Origin: Binatus sp035524375
Lineage (GTDB): Bacteria > Desulfobacterota > Binatia > Binatales > Binataceae
Length of the DNA stretch: 64,000 nt
Direction: 5' to 3'
NCBI GenBank assembly: GCA_035524375.1
Contig: DATKOZ010000073.1
Coordinates: 1 to 64,000 of the forward strand
The translations under genes were made by a program, and so were the position numbers. Within the stretch, counting starts at the first letter, position 1; each line of letters opens with the position of its first letter. The notes under the pieces were generated by a model, which worked only from the letters and a program-made list of their open reading frames with translations, did no database searches and was not told the DNA's origin. Positions 25,850-34,663 of this stretch are shown piece after piece.

Positions 25850-26795
25850 CGGTGAGCATCGTTCCCGCGCCCCGCGCGAGCATCTGTTCGGCCAGCCGCG
25901 TTCCAGTGGCCTCGGCCGCTGAAGGTGCAAGGTCGGTATCGAGCGGCTCATCAATCGACCCGGCCAGTTCACGCTTGCCGTCGCTGCTGAACAGAATCGA
26001 TCGCATCATCATTCGTTTGTCCGCGATCGCCGCACGCACCCCGATCGGTGTCGTGCATGATGCTCCCAAGGTCGCCAGAAAGGCCCGCTCGGCAGCGGTC
26101 TCATAGAATGCACGCGGGTCGTTTATCGCCACGACGGCTTTTTCCAGGGCCGCTCCCGGCCCGGTGCGCGGTCGTGCCAGCATTTCGATCGCGAGCGCTC
26201 CCTGTCCGCCTGCGGGGATGAAATCATCCTCGCCAAGACGCGCATACTTTACGCCGGTCGCGCGCCCCAGCCGCTTGAGTCCCGCAATCGCCACGATAAT
26301 TGCGTCCAAGCCGCCGTCGGCCACTCGGTTAAGGCGGGTGTCGACGTTGCCGCGCAGCGGCTCGATTGCGAGGCCGGGATTGATCCGCATCGCCTGATAG
26401 CGGCGGCGGATCGAGGAGGTGCCAAGCCGCGTCCCGCGCGGCAGCGCATGCAGCGCCGCACCGTCGCGCGTTACGAGCGCGTCGCCCGTGTCTTCGCGCT
26501 CCGGCACTGCGGCTATCCTGAAGCGACCGGGTAATACTGCGGGTAGGTCTTTCATCGAGTGAACCGCAATATCGATCTTTCGGTCGGCGAGCGCCTGCTC
26601 CAATTCTTTGATGAATAGGCCCTTGCCGCCGGATCTTGCCAGCGATGCCCGCGTCATGCGATCGCCGCTGGTGCGAATCGGTACGATGTCGATTGATAGA
26701 TCCGGCGCCGCCGCGACAATCCGCGCCCGCACGATTTCCGCCTGCGCGAGCGCCAACGCACTGGGCCGTGAGCCGAGTCGGAGCGCCAAAGGCAT
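25842..26795 (-). CDS. hemC: hydroxymethylbilane synthase
   Basis: 317 residues from the ATG at 26795 (a TTG one codon upstream is possible). Joins four porphobilinogens into hydroxymethylbilane. Seen: LRLGSRPSALALAQAE at the N-terminus, VHSMKDLPAVLPGRF with the catalytic Asp region, GTSSIRRRYQ, and the dipyrromethane-cofactor cysteine in LGASCTTPIGVRA. It sits 16 bp after hemA and overlaps cobA/hemD by 8 bp, so it is firmly within the heme operon. Confidence 0.96.
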   Translation of the reverse strand: MPLALRLGSRPSALALAQAEIVRARIVAAAPDLSIDIVPIRTSGDRMTRASLARSGGKGLFIKELEQALADRKIDIAVHSMKDLPAVLPGRFRIAAVPEREDTGDALVTRDGAALHALPRGTRLGTSSIRRRYQAMRINPGLAIEPLRGNVDTRLNRVADGGLDAIIVAIAGLKRLGRATGVKYARLGEDDFIPAGGQGALAIEMLARPRTGPGAALEKAVVAINDPRAFYETAAERAFLATLGASCTTPIGVRAAIADKRMMMRSILFSSDGKRELAGSIDEPLDTDLAPSAAEATGTRLAEQMLARGAGTMLTDA

Positions 26796-26811
26796 CAACC
26801 GCTACCGCCGC

Positions 26812-28152
26812 TTACTTGGCGTCGCCGCCGCCATCGTCGTCATCGGAAATTTCGTCCGCCTCGATGTCGGTGGCGCTGAACTCGCCGACCAGAAGGCGGC
26901 GGGCAATTTCGGCGGCATAAACCGCGTCGGGAGTGGCGGACTCCTGATTGCGCAGGCCCGACAATATTCGATGCAACAGCTTGTTGGTGAGCCCGCGCGC
27001 CAGAAGCTCGATCCGTTCGCGATCGGCGTCCTCGAGACTGTCGAGCCATCCGCGATTTCGGCCCAACTCCGCGTCGCGCAACCGCTCGATGCTGTAGCGG
27101 ATGTCCTTGATGGTTGGCGTCAGGTCGAGACCGGACAGCCATTTTTGAAATGAATCGAGCTCCAGTTCGACGATTTCCTCGGCCTTTTCAGCTTCACGTT
27201 CGCGGCCGCCACGCGAGCGTTCAACGGCGGAGCCAAGGTCATCTATGTCGTACAAATACACGTTCTGCATCTCATTGAGGCGCTCGTCGAAGTTGCGCGG
27301 CACACCCATGTCGATCAGGAACATCGGGCGGTAGCGCCGCTCGCGTATCACTAACTCGAACTCGGCGCGGCCCAGGACCGGCTTGGTGGAGGCAACCGAG
27401 CCGATTAGTACGTCAACCATCTTGAGGTAGGGCTGGTAATTGTCGAACGGGACGGCGGTTCCGCCGAGTTCGCGCGCCAGCGCAACCGCGCGATCGAATG
27501 TGCGCGAGGTTATCAGCAGGGATTGAATTCCCAGCGCTTTCAGTTGGCGTGCAGTCAGTTCCGCCATTTTGCCGGCGCCCATCAACATGACGGTCTTGTC
27601 TTTCAGCGTGTCGAAAATTTGTCCGGCCAGGCTGACTGCCGCCGAACTCACCGACATCGAACCGTGGCCGATCATCGTGCCCTGGCGAACCCGCTTGGCG
27701 ACTGAGAAGGCTTTGTGAAACGCGCGATGAAGCACCAAGCCGACGGTACCGGCCTGGGCCGCATTTGCGTAGGCGACTTTCAATTGCCCCAGAATTTGCG
27801 GTTCGCCGACGACCATCGAATCCAGGCTGGCGGCAACGCGGAAGATGTGGCGGACCGCCTCGCGCCCGGCCATCGTGTAGATCGCGTCACTGAAGACGGA
27901 GGAATCTAGATTTCGGTCGGCGGCAAGAAACTTCAATGCCTGTTCCGCTGCCAGTACGGGATCGGCCGCGACGCCGGAAATTTCAACGCGATTGCAGGTA
28001 GAGACCAGCGCGGCTTCTGTCATCGCAGGCGCCGCATTGCGAAGGCGGCGGAGTGCGGCGGGGGTCTCCTCCTCGGTGAAGGCGAGTCGCTCGCGTACCG
28101 CGACCGGAGCGGTGCGATGATTTACGCCAACGATGAAAAACGTCTGATCCAT
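26812..28152 (-). CDS. hemA: glutamyl-tRNA reductase
   Basis: 446 residues, first committed step of C5-pathway heme synthesis (glutamyl-tRNA to glutamate-1-semialdehyde). Seen: VGVNHRTAPVAVRERLAF, the nucleophile Cys in LVSTCNRVEI, NADPH-binding VMLMGAGKMAELTARQL, and a C-terminal dimerisation helix region. The last 20 residues are strongly acidic (ADEISDDDDGGGDAK). It follows the ccsA-like gene by 19 bp. Its partner hemL is not in the window. Confidence 0.96.
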   Translation of the reverse strand: MDQTFFIVGVNHRTAPVAVRERLAFTEEETPAALRRLRNAAPAMTEAALVSTCNRVEISGVAADPVLAAEQALKFLAADRNLDSSVFSDAIYTMAGREAVRHIFRVAASLDSMVVGEPQILGQLKVAYANAAQAGTVGLVLHRAFHKAFSVAKRVRQGTMIGHGSMSVSSAAVSLAGQIFDTLKDKTVMLMGAGKMAELTARQLKALGIQSLLITSRTFDRAVALARELGGTAVPFDNYQPYLKMVDVLIGSVASTKPVLGRAEFELVIRERRYRPMFLIDMGVPRNFDERLNEMQNVYLYDIDDLGSAVERSRGGREREAEKAEEIVELELDSFQKWLSGLDLTPTIKDIRYSIERLRDAELGRNRGWLDSLEDADRERIELLARGLTNKLLHRILSGLRNQESATPDAVYAAEIARRLLVGEFSATDIEADEISDDDDGGGDAK

Positions 28153-28171
28153 CTGCCAGTCTGATGCCGAA

Positions 28172-28999
28172 CTATCCGAAATTGCCGCCGTGTTTGCCGG
28201 GGAAGATCAGGTTAACTCCGACAAACGATCCAACTAACACTGTAAACAGCACTAGCGTCAATGCGGCTGCGCGCCGCCCGCGCCATCCCACCGTAAGCCG
28301 CGATTCGAGCAGGCCGGCATAGAGAATCCAAACCACCAGAGACCACGACTCAATCGGCTCCCAAGACCAGAAATGGCCCCATGTCGCATCGGCCCAGACT
28401 GCGCCACTTGCAATCGCAAGGCTCAGCATCAGGAAGCCCCATCCGAGCAGGTGATAATTAATTCGGTCGAGCTTTTCGAGACTTGGGACACCACCTTCCA
28501 CCGGTCCGGCCGGACGTTTGGCTTTCAGCCGCGATTCGAACGCCAGATAGACTATGCTCACGCTGGCCGCGAGCACGAACATTGTGTAGCCGAGAATTGC
28601 CAGCGTTACATGAATCGGCAGCCACACGCTGCGGAGCGCATCGGGCAGAACCAGCCGCGCCGAGGTCATCGTCAGTGATGCCGCACTTAAAGCGACGGTG
28701 GCAACCGGCGCGACGAAAGCTCCGATCACCGACATTCGCAGCCGTACAATCAGGACGAGTCCAACCAATGCCGTCAGCCAGGCAAGAAACGATAGCGCCT
28801 GCGCAAAATTCGCAACCGGGATATTACCGGCCTGAATTCCGCGCGCGGCCAAATCGAGCGCATGAAAGACCGCGCCCACTCCCAGCGTCGCAACCGCATA
28901 GCCAGTCGCCCGCACGCGCCCCGAAATGCGATGCGCTACGAACAGAGCGGCGGAAGTCGCATAACAGACGAGCGCTGGGATTGCCCAAAAAGTTACCAC
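28172..28999 (-). CDS. ccsA: CcsA/ResC-type cytochrome c assembly protein
   Basis: 275 residues from a GTG start, about eight membrane segments. The tryptophan-rich heme-handling motif is present late in the protein (WADATWGHFWSWEPIESWS), with conserved histidines in other loops (VAHRI, HVTLAI). Proteins of this type (also called HemX when next to hemA) move or hold heme for cytochrome c maturation, System II. Placement immediately upstream of hemA is a known arrangement. No ccsB/resB partner is in the window. Confidence 0.88.
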   Translation of the reverse strand: MVTFWAIPALVCYATSAALFVAHRISGRVRATGYAVATLGVGAVFHALDLAARGIQAGNIPVANFAQALSFLAWLTALVGLVLIVRLRMSVIGAFVAPVATVALSAASLTMTSARLVLPDALRSVWLPIHVTLAILGYTMFVLAASVSIVYLAFESRLKAKRPAGPVEGGVPSLEKLDRINYHLLGWGFLMLSLAIASGAVWADATWGHFWSWEPIESWSLVVWILYAGLLESRLTVGWRGRRAAALTLVLFTVLVGSFVGVNLIFPGKHGGNFG

Positions 29000-29008
29000 A
29001 AGTCTCGT

Positions 29009-29710
29009 TTAACTCAATGCGGCGCGCCGCCGCGCGGGTTTTATCACTGCCGGATCGATGCCCAAATCTTCGAGGCCAATTCCAGTGCCCAGCAAATTGT
29101 TAAGCAGCCGTTCGACGCCGGCCAAATCGCCTGCGTGCAGCGCTTCGGTCAAAGAGGCGTTTGCGAGTGCCGCAAGGCGCCGCGCGCGTTGGGCCGGGGC
29201 GGCAATCTTTGTGCGGAGAAATCGGCGCGCGGCGCCAAGTATTTCAACCGCAAGCGCGTGCTCGGGGCCATATTGCGCTTCGAGTTCGCGGCGCACACGG
29301 CCGGCGAATGCGGGAGAATCGCCTCCGGTTGAAATTGCGATCTGCAAAGCGCCGCGCCGCACAACCGCCGGTGCGATGAACGAGCAAAGGCTCGGCGCGT
29401 CGGCCACGTTCAGGAGAATTCGACGCTCCTGCGCTTCTGCAGCAAGTTTGCGGTTGAGCGCACTGCCGCCGGTTGCGGAATATACCAGCACGCATCCGTC
29501 CATGTCGCCGCGCCGGTATCTGCGCTTAACGTGAGTAATCCGGCCGCGCCGCACCATCGTCGCGAGCGCCGGAGTCACCCGGGGGCTCACGACGGTAACC
29601 ACTGCCCCGGACTCCAGTAGCGAAGCGGCCTTGCGCAAGGCTACCTCCCCCCCACCGACGACCATACATTTGAGGCCGCCTACTTTGAGAAATATCGGCT
29701 GGTATGCCAT
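29009..29710 (-). CDS. precorrin-2 dehydrogenase / sirohydrochlorin ferrochelatase (CysG N-domain type)
   Basis: 233 residues, equivalent to the N-terminal half of CysG (Met8p type). Rossmann motif CMVVGGGEVALRKAASLLESG binds NAD for precorrin-2 oxidation; LLNVADAPSLCSFIAPAVVRRG and ISTGGDSPAFAGRVRREL follow. With the CobA-HemD fusion four genes downstream it completes the route from uro'gen III to siroheme. First gene of the operon, divergent from 29774. Confidence 0.93.
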   Translation of the reverse strand: MAYQPIFLKVGGLKCMVVGGGEVALRKAASLLESGAVVTVVSPRVTPALATMVRRGRITHVKRRYRRGDMDGCVLVYSATGGSALNRKLAAEAQERRILLNVADAPSLCSFIAPAVVRRGALQIAISTGGDSPAFAGRVRRELEAQYGPEHALAVEILGAARRFLRTKIAAPAQRARRLAALANASLTEALHAGDLAGVERLLNNLLGTGIGLEDLGIDPAVIKPARRRAALS

Positions 29711-29773
29711 GAATTAAAGTGATTTTAATACACGAAGCCGCGGCGAGACAGTCCTGGTGCGTCGGTAATTCTG

Positions 29774-30160
29774 ATGGCGGAAACATTGCGAGCAATCAAT
29801 AAGACACGCGACACGGTCCTCTGCGGTCAACTCGAAGACGCCGGCGGGCTTGCCGGACAAAGCCGCGGCCTGCTGGGCCGCGACGGCCTTGAGCCGGATA
29901 GCGGAATGTTATTCGAGGGAAGCAGGTTCCCTCCGTTGATGTGGATGCACATGTTTTTCATGCGATTCGCAATCGATATCGTTTTCCTCGATCGCAACGG
30001 CGTCGTCTTGAAAATCGATCACGACCTGAAGCCATGGCGGGTATCGTCGATGGTCTTCCGGGCCCGGCGCGCGCTCGAGTTGGCAGCTGGCGCCGCATCG
30101 CGCAGCCAGACGCAAATCGGCGATCAAATAATTCTCGAAAGAGCTTCAGCTGAGAGGTGA
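29774..30160 (+). CDS. DUF192 family protein
   Basis: 128 residues. DUF192 signature: ARGLLGR-like SRGLLGRDGLEPDSGMLF, then MWMHMFFMRFAIDIVFLDRNGVV and the C-terminal ALELAAGAA. No signal peptide is visible although many members are exported. Function is unknown. Single gene, divergent from the heme operon. Confidence 0.88.
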   Translation: MAETLRAINKTRDTVLCGQLEDAGGLAGQSRGLLGRDGLEPDSGMLFEGSRFPPLMWMHMFFMRFAIDIVFLDRNGVVLKIDHDLKPWRVSSMVFRARRALELAAGAASRSQTQIGDQIILERASAER

Positions 30161-30597
30161 AGGAAGGATGGATTCAAAAGTCTGCACTCTATTATGCGTA
30201 CGCATGCTTACGCGAGTTTCTTCGCTTGAATGCAAGTAGTAAAAATTTAAGAATGTGATTCTCTGCGGTTTGCGCAGTGCTTCCAATTGTGTTAATTTAC
30301 TGCTAGAAGGATGGTCAAGGGTAGCGGGATGCGGTCAGGTCTGGTTGCCCTGTTTGTTGCTTATTAGCTACGAAGAGTTGCAGGCGGGCCTGCTGGACCA
30401 AGAGTTGAGGATAAAAAGTCTAGGTTTTTCAGGGACTCGGATGTTGGCATGAGAGATGCTGGATTGCATTCGCTTCCACGAAGGGCGGCTTGGGCGTAGG
30501 GGTTCTGAAAGCTGGTTGAGAGAAGCGGGGCAAAATTGAATTAGGGGACAATGGCCAATAGTGGCCAATTAACAACACAGTTAGGGAGGACAGGGTA
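30161..30597. other. leader region of the Tad/Flp pilus locus
   Basis: About 440 bp with no convincing gene. It includes AT-rich DNA at 30235-30300, a sigma-54-like -24/-12 pair at 30445-30460, and two direct copies of TGGCCAAT 10 bp apart at 30552-30569, just before the pilin ribosome site. The latter could be a regulator site or part of the leader. Confidence 0.4.
30445..30460 (+). promoter_or_regulatory. candidate sigma-54 promoter upstream of flp
   Basis: TGGCATGAGAGATGCT: GG and GC separated by exactly 10 bases as in the -24/-12 consensus TGGCACG-N4-TTGCW, with mismatches at two consensus positions. It lies about 140 bp before the first pilin start. No activator site was identified. Confidence 0.35.
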
Positions 30598-30756
30598 ATG
30601 GACATGATCAGGAAGATGTATGTAAAGGCAAGCGGCCAAACGATGACGGAATACGCGTTGATTCTCGCGGCCGTCGCAATCGTCGTGTTCGCTGGCTACC
30701 AGCTGATGGGCACGGACATCACCAGCTTGCTGAGCACCATCGACGCGAAGCTCTAA
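30598..30756 (+). CDS. flp: Flp/Fap-type IVb pilin
   Basis: 52 residues with GGGAGGACAGGGTA as ribosome site. Short basic leader ending ASG, then the prepilin peptidase junction G|QTMTEYALI with the Glu5-Tyr6 pair that defines Flp pilins, then a single hydrophobic helix (LILAAVAIVVFAGYQLMG). It is the major subunit candidate of the Tad pilus encoded downstream. Confidence 0.93.
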   Translation: MDMIRKMYVKASGQTMTEYALILAAVAIVVFAGYQLMGTDITSLLSTIDAKL

Positions 30757-31046
30757 GTTGGAAGGGATTTTGTGCGGGGAGGCGGGCGGCAACGTCCGCC
30801 TCCCTTAATCCTTCCCGGGCGAACGGGTTGGTGTAGTGGGGCGGGTTTCGAATGCGAGTAGGCTTCTAGTTGAGTGGTTAGGGCTGATGCCTAAGGAGGT
30901 GCTGGCGGTCACGGCTTGAATTTCGGCTAAGGGCGTTAGTGGCAGAGTCATGTTTGTTGGCGAAGGCTTCGAGAAGCTGTTGCCAAGAGGGAATGACTGC
31001 TGTGAGTTCAGAAGCTAAGGACCGACCCTGGGGAGGGGGACGTCTC

Positions 31047-31217
31047 ATGAGCCCGCCGAACAGAGCATGGCGAAAGGCGCTAGTTAAGAGTAATGGGCAG
31101 ACTGTATCGGAGTACGCGCTCATAGTCATGTTCGTTGCAATTGCAGTACTTGCTGTCTATCAGACGTCCGGTTCGATCATTAGCGGCGTGATAACGCCCA
31201 TCTACAACCTCTTTTAA
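31047..31217 (+). CDS. second Flp-like type IVb pilin
   Basis: 56 residues from the ATG at 31047, preceded by GGGGAGGGGGA. Leader ends KSNG, then G|QTVSEYALIVMFVAIAVLAVYQ: the Glu-Tyr pair is kept but the hydrophobic helix and C-terminus differ from the first pilin. It could be a minor pilin or an alternative subunit. The gap of ~290 bp to the first pilin gene has no gene and may hold its own promoter. Confidence 0.85.
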   Translation: MSPPNRAWRKALVKSNGQTVSEYALIVMFVAIAVLAVYQTSGSIISGVITPIYNLF

Positions 31218-31489
31218 GCCGAGAGGGGTCCCGCTAGGCTCGGCGGGGCATCAAGCTGACAACCACGGAAAGTTTTGATCGCGGAAGATGCGAGCGTGTG
31301 CGTGTGTCCCATGCGCTGGCGCCAACATGGCGCCGGGAATATTTTTCGTTGGGATGGGCTTTTTCTGCATCTGATTTTCCATTAGTCTTACAGCCGCGGA
31401 AGATGTGTGATCGTGATAATGTGTCAGAAAATTTTTTGTGCTGATATGCGATTCGGTCATCCTGCGGGTGGCTGGAGGGGAGTGGCAAT
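31218..31489. other. intergenic region between pilin and assembly genes
   Basis: No gene seen in about 270 bp. A CCGAG/CTCGG hairpin follows the second pilin stop (about 31218-31243) without a T-run, possibly a weak attenuator that lets pilin be made in excess of assembly proteins. Confidence 0.35.
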
Positions 31490-32704
31490 ATGAGACGGCC
31501 AATGTTGTTCGTGCTGCTCGCGGGGGTGGCCGCGATGGTCGCGGCGGTGCTGGTGTACAAGGCGCTGACGAATCAGGAGAACGCGCTCGCCAGGGCGAAA
31601 TCCCAGAATACTCAAATTGTAGTTGCCTCCGGTGACTTGCCGCTGGGCACCAAGATCGAGCCGAGCGAAGTAAAGCTCCGGCCGTGGCCCAAAGACAGCA
31701 AGCCCGACGGTGCATACGACAATATGAAAGATGTGATTGGAAGTTTCGTAAAGAATTCCTTCGTTGCCAATGAACCGATTGTTGGGGCCAAATTGTTTGT
31801 GACGTCGAACCCCGCGACCGCCGGTGTAATGCCGCTGCTGATTCCGTTCGGGATGCGCGCAGTGTCGGTGGCGGTGGACGATGTCAGCGATATCTCCGGG
31901 TTCGTTCTGCCGCATACACGGGTCGACATATTGGTTGCGATGTCTGGCGAGGGGCCGGTCAAATCAATGTCGAAAATTGTTCTTCAAAACGTCGAGGTCT
32001 TGGCGGTTGCCCAGGAAATTGAGAAGAGCAAAGATGAGCCGACGCTCGTTAAGACCGTAACCGTTCTGGTTACACCAAAGGAAGCCGAACTCCTCGAGCT
32101 TGCCAGTCATACTGGATCGCTGCGCCTGGCGATGCGCAATTACAACGACAATAAGATCGTGCTGACCAAGGGTGCGGATGTCGACCAGTTGATCCATCCG
32201 CAGGGCCCCGACGAACCGCCTGACTTGGAGATGCAGGCTCCGATGGTGGGGCTTGGACCGGAAAGCAACAGGCCGGCGCCAACCGAAAAAGAAGCTGAAG
32301 CTGCCCCTCCTGCTCCTCCCCCCTCGGTCGAAGTTGAAATCTTACGCAATGGAAAAGCGTCCGAATCAATTTCGTTCGTGAATGAAGCCGCGAAGAGCTC
32401 CGCTGGCCAAAAGGGCAAGGGCCAACCTGCTGCCCCACCGCCGGATGCTGCTTCGGACGGTGCGGAGGGTGCCGATGCTGGTGGAATGGAGCCGCCTCCG
32501 GCGGTCGACGCCAAGGCGGCACCGCCGTCGCAACCGGGAGGCAATTTGCGGCTCAGCAGTGCGGAGGTGACGATACCCACTGTTGACAGCAGTCAGATTG
32601 CGGGCAATGCTGCGGTGTCAGCTAACGGTGGGGATACGCGAGCAGGGGCCAGTTCGACGATCGGCAAGTACGTGCCGGTGCCCAAGACGATCGACGTACC
32701 CTGA
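31490..32704 (+). CDS. cpaB: Flp pilus assembly protein CpaB (RcpC)
   Basis: 404 residues. One N-terminal membrane anchor (residues 5-23), then a SAF-like domain (IVVASGDLPLGTKIEPSEVKLRPWP) and the RcpC/CpaB domain (GMRAVSVAVDDVSDISGFVLPHTRVDILVAM). The C-terminal ~170 residues are a Pro/Ala-rich disordered extension with no family match, longer than in typical CpaB. Periplasmic partner of the secretin. Ribosome site GGAGGGGAG. Confidence 0.93.
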   Translation: MRRPMLFVLLAGVAAMVAAVLVYKALTNQENALARAKSQNTQIVVASGDLPLGTKIEPSEVKLRPWPKDSKPDGAYDNMKDVIGSFVKNSFVANEPIVGAKLFVTSNPATAGVMPLLIPFGMRAVSVAVDDVSDISGFVLPHTRVDILVAMSGEGPVKSMSKIVLQNVEVLAVAQEIEKSKDEPTLVKTVTVLVTPKEAELLELASHTGSLRLAMRNYNDNKIVLTKGADVDQLIHPQGPDEPPDLEMQAPMVGLGPESNRPAPTEKEAEAAPPAPPPSVEVEILRNGKASESISFVNEAAKSSAGQKGKGQPAAPPPDAASDGAEGADAGGMEPPPAVDAKAAPPSQPGGNLRLSSAEVTIPTVDSSQIAGNAAVSANGGDTRAGASSTIGKYVPVPKTIDVP

Positions 32705-32737
32705 ACAAGCGGTGGGGGATCAAGGCAAGGTAAGAAC

Positions 32738-34609
32738 ATGAGAGCTACACACGGACGGGGAGTGTATAGGTGGCTGGTTGTGGCGGCCGGGATAGCAATG
32801 TTTTGGCCTGGCTTGATCTTCGCGGCCCCCGGAACTTCAATCACGATGAATGCCGGGGAAACCTACGTCATCGATCATGTAAAATCGGGTGAAACTCCTG
32901 GGGTAAAAGTAATCAGCAATCCGAACGCCTTGGTCGTTCACAACGAGGAGCCCGGCAAGATTACACTGCTGGGCGCCGATGCGGGCGAATGGCAACTCAA
33001 GATTAAAATGGCCGATGGCTCGACGGCACTATACGACGTGACCATCAAGTCAGTCGGCAACCCTTTCAGCATCAATACAATCAATAATCCCGGATCGGCG
33101 CCTCCGCCGATTACGGGTAGCGGCAAAACCAGTGGTGAGGCTGCGCCACCGGTGGTTGGGAAATTCGATAAAGGCGCTGGTCCAGTTGGATCTGCTACGG
33201 CCGGCAAGGGAACGGTCGGCACGGTATCGACTTCGGATCGCACCAGCATGGTAACAATCCCTCCCGATTCGGGGGCGCCAGCTGTTCCCGCCCCGGCGGT
33301 CCAAGCATCGGCCGCGCCAGTCCCTTCGCCTGTCGCTCAGGCACCTGTTGCTCCGCCGCCTCCGGCTGCCCCGCCAGCGCCGAAACAGGCTGATTCATCG
33401 GGAACCTCAACCCCGCCACTCAAATATATGACCGATCCCTCGATCGCACTTACCGGCGGGGAGTTCTCCGGTGCGGGCATAACGGGGGGCCTGCATTACC
33501 TGCCCGATGACGCGGTCGTCGTGCAAACCGGTACGTCGCGTATCATTGACTTTGCAGATCGTATCCGCCGGATATCAATTGCGGACACGACGGTTGCCGA
33601 TATTCAGGTCATCAATCCCTTCCAGATCAATTTGATTGGCCATAAGCCGGGATTCACGACCCTTGCGGTTTGGAATAAGCAGGGGAGCTACGAAGAACGC
33701 CAGATCAGAGTTGATGCCAACAGCAAGCAGCAAGTTCTGCTAAATACAGTGGTGGCGGAATTGAACCGCAGCGCCGTGGAGAGCCAAGGGACCAACCTCT
33801 CCGCGTTCCTTGTCAAACAGGGCGTGGCGTTGCAGAGTTTTCCGGGATATGTCACTACGCCTTACAGCCCGACTGTCGACCTCGGGAACACACAGCCCGC
33901 GACGGGAGTCCTGCCGAATCCGGGTGGCCTAATCCCGATGCTGTTGGGTCCGAACACCACTTACGCTCTGACGGCCCAAAACTCTAACGTGCAGGTCGAA
34001 GGACTGTTTGAATATCTGGAGACGCACGACTTGGCCAAAGTGCTTGCACAGCCGCATCTGCTCGCCAATTCGGGCGAGGAAGCTAAGTTTCTGGACGGCG
34101 GCGAAATACCGATCGTAATCGCACAGGCTTTGAACACCTCGATCGTGTTCAAACAATTCGGAACCTCGGTTGAGTTCGTGCCGACTGTGATTGGCCGCGA
34201 CGACGTCGAATTGTTGGTGAAACCGGAAGTTTCGCAGCCCGATTTTGCGCTCGGAGTCCAGGAATTCGGATTTACGATCCCTGCGTTTATTACCCGGAAG
34301 GCGGAGACGATGGTCAGGTTGAAGGATAACCAGACGCTGATTATTGCCGGCCTTCTGCAGCATGAGAAGACCACTTCAATTAACAAGGTTCCGTACTTCG
34401 GCGACATTCCCTACCTTGGCGGGTTGTTCCGCACCACCAGTTACAACAATAGCGAATCGGAACTGGTGATGAGCGTAACACCGCAGATCGTGCGGCCGTT
34501 GCCGTCGCCTTCGGATGTTTATGATCCAACAACCGTTCCGGAAATGACCCGCCAGCAGATTATGACACGGCGGCTGGCGCACCCGGACGTTACACGTCCG
34601 AGGTTTTAG
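32738..34609 (+). CDS. cpaC: Flp pilus outer-membrane secretin CpaC (RcpA)
   Basis: 623 residues with signal peptide. After the N-terminal domain there is a long Pro/Ala/Ser linker (about residues 190-225), a second N-domain (IDFADRIRRISIADTTVADI), then the secretin core: VQVEGLFEYLETHDLAKVLAQPHLLANSGEEA and the C-terminal VPYFGDIPYLGGLFR motif. It forms the outer-membrane channel through which the Flp pilus passes. The linker and doubled N-terminal part make it larger than common CpaC (~450-500). Confidence 0.94.
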   Translation: MRATHGRGVYRWLVVAAGIAMFWPGLIFAAPGTSITMNAGETYVIDHVKSGETPGVKVISNPNALVVHNEEPGKITLLGADAGEWQLKIKMADGSTALYDVTIKSVGNPFSINTINNPGSAPPPITGSGKTSGEAAPPVVGKFDKGAGPVGSATAGKGTVGTVSTSDRTSMVTIPPDSGAPAVPAPAVQASAAPVPSPVAQAPVAPPPPAAPPAPKQADSSGTSTPPLKYMTDPSIALTGGEFSGAGITGGLHYLPDDAVVVQTGTSRIIDFADRIRRISIADTTVADIQVINPFQINLIGHKPGFTTLAVWNKQGSYEERQIRVDANSKQQVLLNTVVAELNRSAVESQGTNLSAFLVKQGVALQSFPGYVTTPYSPTVDLGNTQPATGVLPNPGGLIPMLLGPNTTYALTAQNSNVQVEGLFEYLETHDLAKVLAQPHLLANSGEEAKFLDGGEIPIVIAQALNTSIVFKQFGTSVEFVPTVIGRDDVELLVKPEVSQPDFALGVQEFGFTIPAFITRKAETMVRLKDNQTLIIAGLLQHEKTTSINKVPYFGDIPYLGGLFRTTSYNNSESELVMSVTPQIVRPLPSPSDVYDPTTVPEMTRQQIMTRRLAHPDVTRPRF

Positions 34610-34663
34610 AATCCGGCGTCATTTGCGCTATAATGAAAACGTCGGGAACCTGGAGAATCCTTA

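Noticed and set aside
30255..30452. 65-codon plus frame in the pilus leader
   Set aside because: No ribosome site, no motif, and it ends over the candidate promoter.
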